A stretch of 64,000 nt of DNA. It comes from Pholiota molesta. Its lineage: Eukaryota; Basidiomycota; Agaricomycetes; Agaricales; Strophariaceae. Within the stretch, counting starts at the first letter, position 1, and each line of letters starts with the position of its first letter. The stretch spans positions 62,001-126,000 of the forward strand of contig JACGCK010000066.1 in assembly GCA_014925825.1 (NCBI GenBank). Direction: 5' to 3'. The notes below the pieces were generated by a model. That model did not search any database, was not told the DNA's origin, and saw only the letters and a program-made list of their open reading frames with translations. A program made the translations under genes and the position numbers. Of the stretch, positions 54,322 through 64,000 are shown one piece after another.

Positions 54322-56321
54322 ATGTCGCCACGCTCACTTTCTATATTCCTTCTAACGGTCTTATTAGCAATTTCCCATATCCGGGCAGCTTCACCACTCA
54401 ATGTCACATTCCCTGTTACACCACCTGCGAGCGCGCTTTCGAATGTCGTTGAGGACCATTTCATCGGGGTATCATACGAACTGAGCAGCTTTGATTCGCT
54501 ATGTAAGCCTCACGAACTAGCTATACTTAGTTTGCTAACCTGACCATTGTTTCTCTGCAGGGGGGCTGTCTGCGGACCAACAGCCTTACGCCATGCAAAA
54601 CTACATGCACAACCTCGCCGTACGCATGTCGAAACCTCTAAGAATAAGGATCGGTGGTAACGGAATGGATGGGTACGTGCTATGTTTGTGTTTCGCACAC
54701 CTCGAACTCAGTGGACATTCCAGGTCAACCTACTTTCCTAATATGACCGCTGTCTTGGAGCAAGCGGAGGAAAATCCTTATTTCAACGATATACCCGTTA
54801 ACTTCGGTCCCGCTCTCTTCGACCTACTAAACGAAATGGCCAACAAAGCTGGGGAGATGCAGTTTTTTATTGGCCTTAGCATGCGGACACCGGATAATTT
54901 CACCAACGTACAAGCTCTAGCTTTAGCGGCGCGCCAAAAGCTCGGCAAAAGACTGGATGCTTTGTTTCTTGGAAATGAGCCTGACCTCTATGCGGGCCAC
55001 GGAGAACGTGGAGCATACAACATTTCTGCATATGTTCGTTTATCACATTTTTTGATAGAATACCATTTGATCATTCTTCAATTAGGTGCCAGAAATTGGT
55101 GAGGTTCTCGACGCGTTGAAGGATGTAGGTGCACTTTCGAATGACGAAAAGATAGTAGGTGGGCCAACCATTTGCTGCAGTTGGTGAGTTTGATTTCTCA
55201 GCTTCGTCGGTCACCGTTGAAGATCGCCTCTTAAATCATGTTCAGGGACCTGGAAGATATTCTTGAAGCAGGGTTCGACCAGTTCCCGTATAAATATTAT
55301 TCGTGCGCACACAAATCTCTTGCCTTACACTAGATTTGACACCGAGTAGGCTTCAACGTTATCCGAAGAACGCATGCTCCGGTCAAAACGCAGATAACAC
55401 GAATATTTCTTACTTTAGTACTCATTCGAATGGTATGTTATTTCTCTGTTCAACATGCCTTTTAATTCCTCTCAATGTCTATAATAGTCGAAAGTTATCT
55501 TGGATGGCAGAATGATGGTATCATGCATGCTCAAAAGCTAAACGTCCCCGTTGTGCTATCCGAATATAATTCTGTTGCTTGCGGGGGTTCAAATATATCA
55601 TCTACGGTATGTCGCAACATTCGCGCCTTGATCCTTTGCTCATTCTATCTAGTTTGCCACATCATTATGGTCAATTGACGTAGGCTTGAAGGCAGCCGCC
55701 ATGAATTACAGCGCGGTCTTCCTTCATACCCGCGAATTCGGAGTTCAGTACAATCTCTTCGACCCTCCCAGCCCTGCGAATTCCACTGAGCCCAACTGGC
55801 GAACCGGCTCTCCCTATTACGGCGCACTTTTCCTCGCTGAATCGACATACGAAGGCGGCACCGTCATCGTCGATCTCAATCTGAACAACTCTGTATATTC
55901 ACCCAACGCCACTGTCGCTGGGTATGCACTCTACGGCGCTAATTCCACCCTGGGCAGCTTCGCCTTCATCAACTACGCGCAAACGTCCCAGGTCTTCAAT
56001 CTACCGTCTGGGGTAGCAAATAAAATAACATACAAGGTCCTAACTGCACCGAGTATCTATGAAAAGACGAATATCACCTGGGCGAACCAAACCGTTGGTG
56101 CGAACGGCATTTTGGAAGGTGATCTGCAGGTGAATGAGATACCCTGTGAGGGTGGATGCCAGCTCACGCTCCCGGGACCTTCTGCGGCGCTTGTTGTCGT
56201 CGACGATGGATTCGTATACAGGGGAGTTGGATATCTTTCGAGTTCAGCGAATGTTTCTCTATTCTCGCAGTTTTGGTTCTGGACCCTATTATTCGCTGGA
56301 GTTGTTATTTCACTGATCTAA
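54322..56321 (+). CDS. glycoside hydrolase family 79 protein, GPI-anchor type
   Basis: Eight exons (54322-54502, 54561-54672, 54724-55033, 55086-55183, 55246-55302, 55350-55432, 55488-55606, 55653-56321) encode 542 residues. A signal peptide (MSPRSLSIFLLTVLLAIS) precedes a (beta/alpha)8 domain: VVEDHFIGVSYELSSFDSLW, RIRIGGNGMDGSTYFP, then the acid/base Glu183 in FLGNEPDLY and the likely nucleophile Glu306 in VVLSEYNSVACGG. A C-terminal beta domain follows with many N-glycosylation sites (NNS, NAT, NST, NIT, NVS). The end is hydrophobic (FWFWTLLFAGVVISLI), fitting a GPI signal or a membrane anchor. GH79 members are beta-glucuronidases and related enzymes that trim glucuronic acid from arabinogalactan or other glycans. 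All junctions are canonical. Confidence 0.88.
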
Positions 56322-57519
56322 TTTTATTACTAACTTACTACTGCGCTTCTATATCTACATACTTACGACTAAATGATATGTCCTTGTCTCTGCGAACCCA
56401 ACAATGTCCGAGAGACCGGACAAGGAAGCGCTCGTGCTTATCTTACTTATTCATGGAGGTCCCCGCCCCCGGCTAGCATTGGCCAGTATGAGCATTTCAG
56501 TCTATCTTTATTGCGCCTCATGACTGTACTAGAGACTTTCATAATATCCCATGGCGACAACAGCACCCACAAGATGTAATGATCAGACCCAAAAATCATT
56601 TGCACCCGGAGAGAGATACTGCTTTCGCAGAAGCGTCAAATTTTGAATGTCAAGCTCGTACGGGAGCTCTGATCTGGCTCTGATAGCTTGCGAAATTCAT
56701 CTCATTCGCTCTGATCGTCGTCAAAATTCCTCTTAATTAATACACAGCTGCCTACTACATGATTCGCCTTTGGTGACGGTCGATATCAGTCATATGCATC
56801 ATGTCTTGTGAAGTTGGCAGTTGCCTCCATCGCTACTTGCCTCGGACGCCGATCGCGAGGTATAATTAGGCTATTTTAGCTATTTATAGAAAACACGGTT
56901 CAGGGGGAGTCAACAACGCACCTCCTTGGCACCGCTCAATATATTTTTTTTCGATGGGTGGAATTGGTACTTACTTCAAGAGGAGACCGTCGTAACACTG
57001 TAATTTGAACGTTGGTTATTGCTTGTTGGTCTCTGACCGTCGTTGACTGAACCGAAGACCGAAGAGGAATGTTGAAAGCCACAGATCATGTCCAATTTCT
57101 GCCGGTCTCGCCGCTGCTGACATTTAATTGACGTGGGCTGGCTGCTATGCATATGAGCCACTTCTCCAAGGCATAGCCTCAAGAACCTGATCAACATAGG
57201 ATCCAATATTCGATAGCTCTACTAGTTCATCCCACAGCACCCGGAATTGGTTGGCATAATTCTAACACTCTTCTAAAGAATGTGATACCCGTTGAGAGGT
57301 GCGAATAGCACTCATAAAATAGAACTACATGTGGTATTCGAATAGCTCTATAAAGTCGAGAAAAAACCAAGGATTTCCTCACTTCGCAGCTTCTTTCACT
57401 TCTTTCAACGCAGCGGGATCATTTTTCTTTGGACCTGGTGTCTTTTTCGATTACTCCTACCTTCGTTCTTCTTCGCCTTTCTAAGCCAGCTTTATCTTGC
57501 TATTGAATAGCGTTCAACA
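56322..57519. other. intergenic, no gene seen
   Basis: About 1.2 kb between the GH79 gene and the secreted-protein gene, containing the TATA-like element at 57349. Confidence 0.45.
57349..57355 (+). promoter_or_regulatory. TATA box of the two-module secreted protein
   Basis: TATAAAG stands 165 bases before the ATG at 57520, so a 5' UTR of about 135 bases would follow. The UTR is rich in C and T. Confidence 0.4.
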
Positions 57520-58857
57520 ATGGCTCTTATTTTTTCATACCTCCTCGCCATCATCTCAGTCTTTGCCTCTGTATACCAGACCCAGGCCGGTAAGCGCAAC
57601 CATTCGCGCTTGCAAAACACATATAAAGAAATCTGATCATACTCTGACTAGTACCGGTTGAGCCCCGTCAATTAGGAGGTGTTGCTTGCAATGTCGCACG
57701 GCTGAAGACCGTTTCAGGCCTTGCTGCTACGACCAAGGCCGTGAACCAAATTGCTTCCGCGGCTGGAGGGTATGTGCTATTTGGATATAGGTTACTTCCA
57801 ACCTTTCTGAAAACTGGAAAACAGAGATGCAACTGTTTCATCGGCTGTCACGTCGGCACAGAGTGGTTTGCAGAATGCTAACGCCGGTATCAAGACGATT
57901 GCTGGATCACTTCTCACTGGACAAGATGCACCAGCAGCTGCTAGAGATCAAGTCGCTCAAGGCTTGACTGCAGCACAAACTGCCCTTAGTAATATTACGT
58001 CGTGAGTGGCTAGCGTCTAGCATCTAGACGATAGAAAATATAAAATTTATTGAAATACACCTCCAAGGTCGGACTCAACCGTTACGTCGCTGGTGGCCAC
58101 CGCCCAGGGGAAGCTCGACGGAACCATCTCGGCAGGAAACGATGTCGTTTCACAATGTGGAGGTTCTGCCGCTGCCGCTAGCCCTAGCAGCGCAGTTAAT
58201 TCAACTGCTGCCGCCGCCGCGCCAGCCGCTGCAGAAAGCTCTCCTGCAACTCCAGCAACCTCTGGATTGATATCTGTCAGTCTTTGCCCATTTAATTGTA
58301 TATCTGGCTGATTCTAAAATTATTGTCCACAGAAACTTAAAGGTCTCTTCGGTAGACAAGTTGGCGACCTGACCTGCAACGTCGCCCGTCTCCAAACGGT
58401 CTCCAGATTAGCTGCATCTTCACAAGCAGTCAGCGCAATCAGCAGCGCAGCTTCAGGGTGAGTTTGATGAAACAACATCACCTCGTAAATTTGAAAACCT
58501 GAACACATTCATGAAAAGCGATGCCACAACTACGAATGCTGCAACGCAAGCTCAGACTGCATTGACAAGTGCCAAGGCAGGGATTGCAAAAATTGCGTCG
58601 GCTATTGTCACCGGTCAACAAGCTCCTGCAGCCGCTCGCGATCAAGTTCAACAAGGATTGACAACTGCCCAAACAGCACTTGCTGGGATTACATCGTAAG
58701 TCCTGCAAGTTCCAGGAACCCTGCGTACAGACATTTCTTAATTATACATGAAATTTTTAGGACCAACAGTGCTGTTAAATCCGCCCTCGCCAATGCACAA
58801 ACTGAACTTGCCAGTACTCAAACGGCTGGAAATGCTGTTGTAAGCAATTGCAAGTAG
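57520..58857 (+). CDS. secreted Ala/Ser-rich protein of two duplicated modules
   Basis: Seven exons (57520-57589, 57652-57769, 57825-58001, 58068-58275, 58333-58457, 58519-58695, 58761-58857) encode 323 residues. A signal peptide (MALIFSYLLAIISVFASVYQ) and a short pro-like VEPRQ precede module 1 (ACNVARLKTVSGLAA...NDVVSQCGG). An Ala/Ser/Pro linker joins it to module 2 (TCNVARLQTVSRLAA...NAVVSNCK). Each module is predicted helical, begins and ends with a single Cys, and carries LLTGQDAPAAARDQVAQGLT or its twin IVTGQQAPAAARDQVQQGLT. Exons 3 and 6 are both 177 nt with equal phases, so gene structure was duplicated too. The modules resemble small secreted proteins of agaricomycetes of unknown role; HsbA-like surface binding is a possibility I cannot support by motif. 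Confidence 0.75.
57652..58857 (+). repeat. ancient internal duplication (three exons per unit)
   Basis: Unit 1 spans exons 2-4 and unit 2 exons 5-7. Introns sit at equivalent positions with the same phases (2 then 2), and the middle exon is 177 nt in both. Confidence 0.8.
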
Positions 58858-59637
58858 AGCCTTTATGGTTTCTCGCGAATATAATTTAGGTTAGGACACA
58901 TTTGGGACATTTTGTATACTACTTGGACGCTTGTATTCTCCACGCACGACGTACGTTTCTTGTATATTCTACTTCAAATCGACCCAGAGTCGACCCGCGA
59001 AGCGGCCCGCGTCATCAGTTCGTGTTTGTGTTCAGAATTTCAGATCGATCCCTGGTGTTGAATTTTGCCGAATTGACACAACCTCTTCACGACGTTTTAA
59101 TACTCATTTTGTTAATCCTGGCTTCAACCCAGTGTTTTCGAATCAATGTACCTCAAGAATGGCAATTACTCCACAAATCTTTCAGTTAGCTCCTTAATAT
59201 CGATCAATTGCTTTCCTAAATCGATGTTTCATCCAAGCATTTTCCGAGGTTCTGTTTGCTTCAATGCCCACGAGTTGTTCTCAACGGGTACAAAGTTGAC
59301 ATCCGTCCGACAGCACGCAGTCCACTTGCTTTAAACAAGCTCACAATCAACGACCATGCAAAAGTGAGCATGCGTACCTTGCGGGTATTCTTCGCTGTTC
59401 ATTGGACTTATTGCTTGTTCTCCGTGTCAGCTACTTTGAATTTAGACCAGCTGTTCTCATTCTTGCAGCCGGACAATCACTATGAGCTCATCACCATTTA
59501 AACCGGGGAGCTTCTTCCTTGGCGACATCTTCCTTGAATTCTGCGACAGGCCACTTGCAGCTATGCGGGGTTTGTTTATGCCAATAACAAGAAAGGTTAA
59601 AAAGCCTCAGATTCATTAAGCTTATCCAGTCAACCCG
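58858..59637. other. intergenic, no gene seen
   Basis: Probably the long 3' UTR of the secreted-protein gene and the AA9 promoter; several open frames on + have no recognised content. Confidence 0.45.
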
Positions 59638-60858
59638 ATGTTTAAAGCTCTTTTGTCCCTCTCAGTGATATCTGCTTTGTCTCTGTCCGTCCATGCCCAC
59701 GGATATGTACAGGACATTGTTTCTGGATCTACCCACTACACTGGTTATCTGCCATATCAAGATCCGTATTATAATCCAGTCCCTCAACGAATTGTTCGCC
59801 CGATTCCAGGAAACGGTCCAGTAACCGACCTATCTTTGATCGAGTAAGTTGCCTTTATTACATTATTTGCGCTGCGTATCACTGAATCTAATTGTCAATT
59901 ATCAGCGTCCAGTGCAATGGCTACACTGATGGAGGGGTTATTGGGTCCTCACCCGCACCTATCTTTGCTACAGTAGCTGCTGGGTCTACATTGGCTTTGA
60001 ATTGGACGACATGGCCAGCTAGCCATATGGTAATTATTCAAATAGTTCGCCATTACCATCCGTTGACAGCAACTATTTTTAAATAGGGCCCCATGATTAC
60101 CTACCTTGCACGCGCTCCGAGCGATATTACCAGCTGGGTTCCTGGAACTTCGTAAGCTTATTAATCTCTCGATTTAGAATAATCTACCTAATAAGGCATG
60201 CACCTTAGCGCTGTCTGGTTCAAGGTGGCGGAAAGCGGAAAGGACGCTACCGGAAAATGGGCTGCGACTGACATACTGACTGTCAACGACAGTATCTACA
60301 CGTTTTCTATTCCTCCCAAGCTGAAGGCTGGCCAGTATATTGTTCGTCACGAAATGTAAGTTCAAGTTTAATTGGCAATTATCTCCGAGTTTACTAAGGC
60401 CAATCTGGTACTTAGAATCGCGCTTCATGCAGGTACGATATAAACCAATGCAATTTTACCCAAATGAAAACACTCTCCTTCATTGGAATCCCTTAGCCTA
60501 TGTCTATCCCGGAGCGCAGGTTTATCCAAGCTGCATCCAAATTCAAGTCACAGGCTCTGGAACAGCCCTACCCACTTCCTTCGTCTCCTTCCCAGGCGCC
60601 TATACCGCGACAACGCCTGGAATCGTCTACGATGCCTATACCAGTAAGCATATTCGCGTCCTAGTGTCAGCTGACGTTGACCTGGTCTTTTCTACCTGCA
60701 GATACTAGCGTAAGTTTATCCTGTGTACAAATATTGTCTTTCTGATTTTTTTTCTAGGCCTATCCCATCCCAGGACCCGCTGTGTAAGTACCATGCGTCT
60801 GTCTGGCTTTGGACTAAATAATTAATGGTTGTATTTTAGTTGGAGTGGCGGCAATTAG
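59638..60858 (+). CDS. AA9 lytic polysaccharide monooxygenase (cellulose-active type)
   Basis: Nine exons (59638-59843, 59906-60029, 60087-60151, 60209-60355, 60416-60432, 60497-60643, 60702-60709, 60758-60783, 60840-60858) encode 252 residues. The signal peptide ends at ...SVHA|HGYVQDIV, so His21 becomes the N-terminal copper ligand. The second ligand is His109 in TTWPASHMGPMITYLA, and the axial Tyr is probably Tyr196 in AQVYPSCIQIQV. DVQCNGYT, AGQYIVRHEIIALHA and FPGAYTATTPGI are typical AA9 segments. There is no cellulose-binding module; the chain ends PGPAVWSGGN. Exons 5 and 7 are only 17 and 8 nt. AA9 enzymes cut crystalline cellulose or hemicellulose oxidatively with H2O2 or O2 and an electron donor. 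Confidence 0.93.
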
Positions 60859-61311
60859 GCATCGCTATACAGCATACTTCATGTTAATAAATATAAGGCC
60901 TACGTTCACGCGTCAGTCCGTAAATCTATTTGAAAATCAGGAAATTTGTATTTCGTCATCCCTGTCGTTGTTGAATATATGTTGTTATCTTGCTTTAGAT
61001 TTTATGCAAACTTGCCATAGTACACAAGGTATGCGAATACTGACAGAAAGCTCTAAAGTTCGAATGCTGTATGCAAAAGCAATGGAAACGATCATGGTCG
61101 GGGGAGAAAAGGAGGAGTGTCATGCTGTCGTGCAAAATCATGGGATACTTATAGTGAGTAGTAGTGCGGGATATTGGATATTGTAAGGTTGAAATATGAG
61201 AGGCGAATAGACAGCGGGTCATGATGCCGTATGAGGTCCGTTGAATCGCCTGGATAGCGTCGCTATCGTAAATTTTCGTGATTTTCTTCTTTCGGAGCGT
61301 GTATCCGCGAA
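60859..61311. other. convergent spacer, no gene seen
   Basis: 3' flanks of the AA9 gene (+) and the DHA2 transporter gene (-). Confidence 0.5.
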
Positions 61312-63780
61312 TTAGATGTCCATCCCAGGCGGTTCTGACATTACCTGCCCATTGTTAGGGCTTTCCCCTCCAAAGCGATACAAAGGACGCTTGTCAGGCT
61401 TGCTTTCTAGTTCTTCGGCTGTTGACAGTGAGGACTCCAATGTAGTGGGTTTGGGTGCACGGTAGCCCACGACGCCGACTCCGCGGAAGAATATGACCCC
61501 AAGGCAAGTGGCTAAATAAAGAAGGTAAGTTTGGTACATTGCAGAGGAAAGAGAAGAGTCACGCACCAATAACACCAAAGGCAAATGCTGTCCATTGGGC
61601 GGCGCGGTACATAGCAATAACATCCTCGCCGGGGGCTAGCCGTTCACCTACGTTGTTATATACCACCGTGGTTACCGTGACGCCTACTGCTGTACCCAAC
61701 TAGCAATATCCAAGAAAGACAAGATCAGCAAAGTGCGCGTTTGATTAACCACGTATAACTTCTGCGTACCTGCGTCATGGTATTGAACAAAGCACCTGCG
61801 ACACTCTGCTCGTGTGGAAGCGCTACACGTGCAATGAAAAGCGTCCCAGCAGAGAAAACGAAGTCGGCGCCCATGACTGAGATGATGGATGCGGTAAAAC
61901 CGAACGCCCAATATGTAGTCGCAGGGTTGATTACCGCGAATAAAAGGCAAGCTATCGTTGTTGCAAGTGATCCAGTGGCTGTGTGAGAAATAGGTCAGGT
62001 TCATCAGAGGACAAGGGAAGGCAAAGGGCGTGGCGAACGAACCAACAAGATATATTACAGGAACATGCGATGCCATAAATCCGACGAAGACGTTACATGC
62101 GAGTCCGGAAACAAACATAGGCAGAAGGCGAACCACCGTTTGCATTGGGTTATATGCCATATAGTTTTGGTAATACAACTATCCTCGGATACTTGTCAGA
62201 CCAAGTCCCGTCAAACGCATAGAAAAGGAATGTCAACGTACTTGTACCCAAAATATCCACGCTAAGAACGCGCACCAGTTGATGAAGGCAATGGCCATCA
62301 TTGCCGCGAATCGCCCATTTGCGCGAGTCCAGAGCGAAAGCTTCATCAAAGGCGGTGGTGTAAAGACCGAGAAGGGAGCATCTGGATCGGCCTGTATTGT
62401 CTCCAGATAATGCTGCCAATAGAGAAAAGCTCCTATCAGAACGACGCCTAGAATTAGAAGGACAATAATGTCTAATGTTCGTTTAGATTGAGACGCCGAA
62501 ACAATGATGCTGAAGACCTCGTACAAGGTGTGCCCCATTTTTGTGGCGCGAGTTCTCCTTGACTGAGGACGAATACGATAAGAACCAGACCTGCAGTAGC
62601 TAGAAAGGCGCCAAGCCAATCAATTCGCTTATCCACCTCTTCCGAGGGAACGTCTTTGTCGATAGAAATGAATCCGCCAATGAAACACAGTACAGTTAGC
62701 GCGCCAAGAAGGTAGAACGATGATCGCCAGGATTTGCTGTTCAAAGAGTGTCAATACGCCATGAAATTTTAGCAGAATCCGGACATACGCAGTATATTCA
62801 GTGAGCACGCCGCCGAGCGCCGTACCAAAGACCGCACCAATAGGCGCACCAGCTGAAAATGTAGCAAATGCAAGTGAACGAGCACGGGAAGGCGGGAATG
62901 AGTGAGCAAGAATTCCGAGCTATTTCAAAAGAGCCTTGTTAGCTCAAATTCCACGATAGCAAAGCGTGTCAAAGATGGACATACAGAGGCGGGGATCGTC
63001 GCCGCAGCGCCTATTCCTTGAACCCCACGTAGAATATCAAGCGTCATCACATCTATCTCAATGTCCGCGCGTAAGCATATCATGTTCCAAACCGTCCGAA
63101 AATTACGCACTTGGGGAGAGGCCACATGCAAGCGTCATCACCGCAAGGAATATCGAGCCAGCACAGAAAGTCTTCTTTCTCCCATAGACGTCTGCCAACC
63201 TCCCGAACACTAAGAAGAGACAGCCCTTTACATTCCAATATCATTGACGAGGTAAGTGCAGGGGTGGCGTTCGGAATAGTCACAGAGGGTAAGAATACGA
63301 CGAAGATAATAAATAAGCCTGTCAGGAACCCGCGGCTGGAAATAATCATGCTGAGCAAGGCTCACCGAGCTAAGAGGATATGCGGACATAACCCATTGCA
63401 ATTGCGCTGGCTCAAGTCTCCACTCCTTCTCCACAGTCGGAAGAGCGATCGACATCGACGTTGCATTGGCGGTCTGTAATACATCCCAGTGTTAACATTA
63501 AGCACCGAGAAGCACAGATATATGAGCATGGATTCTGCATGCCGCCCAGGAATAATGGTAGAGAAAAAAGAATGCGACGCACATTGATGACCATGGAGGA
63601 TGTCACCGTCAATACGATTACACACGAGTTCAGGAACCCGCGCGTGTGTGGTGTTGGGGTCTCATCGACGTTACTCGCGCTCCTGCTCACTATCCCTTTC
63701 TCTCCTTCCATCTCGCCCTTCTGCTCTGCAGAAAATTCGGATCCAACAGGCGTCATAGGGTCGAATGTGAGATTAGACAT
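61312..63780 (-). CDS. MFS efflux transporter, DHA2 (14-TM) type
   Basis: Eleven exons (63780-63583, 63473-63366, 63225-63111, 63052-62985, 62919-62789, 62736-62525, 62471-62242, 62178-62043, 61978-61770, 61699-61567, 61511-61312) encode 579 residues. A 48-residue soluble N-terminus precedes NSCVIVLTVTSSMVINTANA and TVEKEWRLEPAQLQWVMSAY, both typical of DHA2 pumps. Motif A is FGRLADVYGRKK, followed by RGVQGIGAAATIPASLGIL and GAPIGAVFGTALGGVL (motif C region). The sequence continues through paired central helices and LPHEQSVAGALFNTMTQLGT to a soluble tail. DHA2 proteins export toxins, drugs or organic ions by proton antiport; the substrate is unknown. Intron 2 is 140 nt, longer than the others. 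No biosynthetic core gene lies nearby. Confidence 0.9.
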
Positions 63781-64000
63781 CGCGAAATGGGAGGGGGGGT
63801 GATTTATCTTGGAATGAAAGGGTGATTCGTTCCAGAGCTAGAGGAAGAATGAAGCAGTCTTGCAAGCCCAAGAACCTACGGACAAGAAAAAGAAAGTGGA
63901 TGCCTTGACGGACGAAATCTGGAAAAGAGTGAACTAAGTGGCTGACGGTGCCGAGCGAAGTAGATGCCATGATTTGAACCTACTCTCGGTATGTTATATG
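63781..64000. other. upstream flank of the DHA2 transporter
   Basis: Probable promoter/5' UTR. A 65-codon minus-strand frame (63970-63773) overlaps the transporter start in another phase and is not supported. Confidence 0.4.

Noticed and set aside
63960..63990. GGTTCAAATC on the minus strand, resembling a tRNA T-loop
   Set aside because: No complementary T stem, acceptor stem or D arm is found around it.
1..64000. CRISPR arrays, phage or bacterial operon features
   Set aside because: The sequence is intron-rich fungal nuclear DNA; no regularly spaced short repeats or operon-like overlaps were found.

Overview
The window is nuclear DNA of a filamentous basidiomycete, most likely an Agaricomycete wood- or litter-decay fungus. 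The evidence is the gene architecture (many 50-60-nt GT-AG introns, exons as short as 8-18 nt, compact genes on both strands) and the content: AA9 and AA14 lytic polysaccharide monooxygenases, a GPI-type GH79 glycosidase, arrestin-like proteins, an F-box protein with an N-terminal Cys cluster, and agaricomycete-type membrane proteins. Gene models were built by hand by choosing splice sites that keep one reading frame and checking that exon lengths sum to a multiple of three.

Layout. 1-9 kb: Sde2-like protein, arrestin-like protein 1, a DHA1-type MFS transporter and a peroxisomal Ant1-type carrier, all on +. 9.7-20.6 kb: a secreted thaumatin/glycopeptide-like protein (-), Arp10 of dynactin (-), arrestin-like protein 2 (+), ribosome factor eIF6 (-), NDUFAF7-type complex I assembly methyltransferase (+) and FRA10AC1-like protein (-). 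20.9-30.2 kb: an F-box protein (-), about 2.2 kb with no convincing gene, a Ser-rich conserved protein (+), Ctf8 of the alternative clamp loader (-), and two poorly known genes (+ and -). 30.8-37.9 kb: an intact 13-exon flavin monooxygenase gene (+) with a decayed LINE in one 1.75-kb intron, a disordered protein (-) and an incomplete gene (-). 37.9-46.5 kb: a zinc-ribbon protein and a fungal adenylate cyclase (+) whose LRR and catalytic parts are cut by many small frame breaks. 47-61 kb: a secretory stretch with an AA14 LPMO (-), two multi-pass membrane proteins (-/+), a GH79 glycosidase (+), a secreted protein made of two duplicated modules (+) and an AA9 LPMO (+). 61.3-63.8 kb: a DHA2-type MFS efflux pump (-).

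How the genes relate. Neighbouring housekeeping genes (Sde2, Arp10, eIF6, NDUFAF7, FRA10AC1, Ctf8, Ant1, adenylate cyclase) share no pathway and look like ordinary gene order. The 47-61 kb stretch is functionally coherent: the AA14, AA9 and GH79 proteins all act outside the cell on plant-wall xylan, cellulose or glucuronoside chains. I do not see a defence island, a secondary-metabolite core enzyme or a CRISPR array. The most unusual items are the AA14 enzyme with an in-frame 132-bp tail duplication full of dibasic sites, the module-duplicated secreted protein, the LINE captured in an intron of an intact gene, and the cluster of frame breaks in adenylate cyclase.
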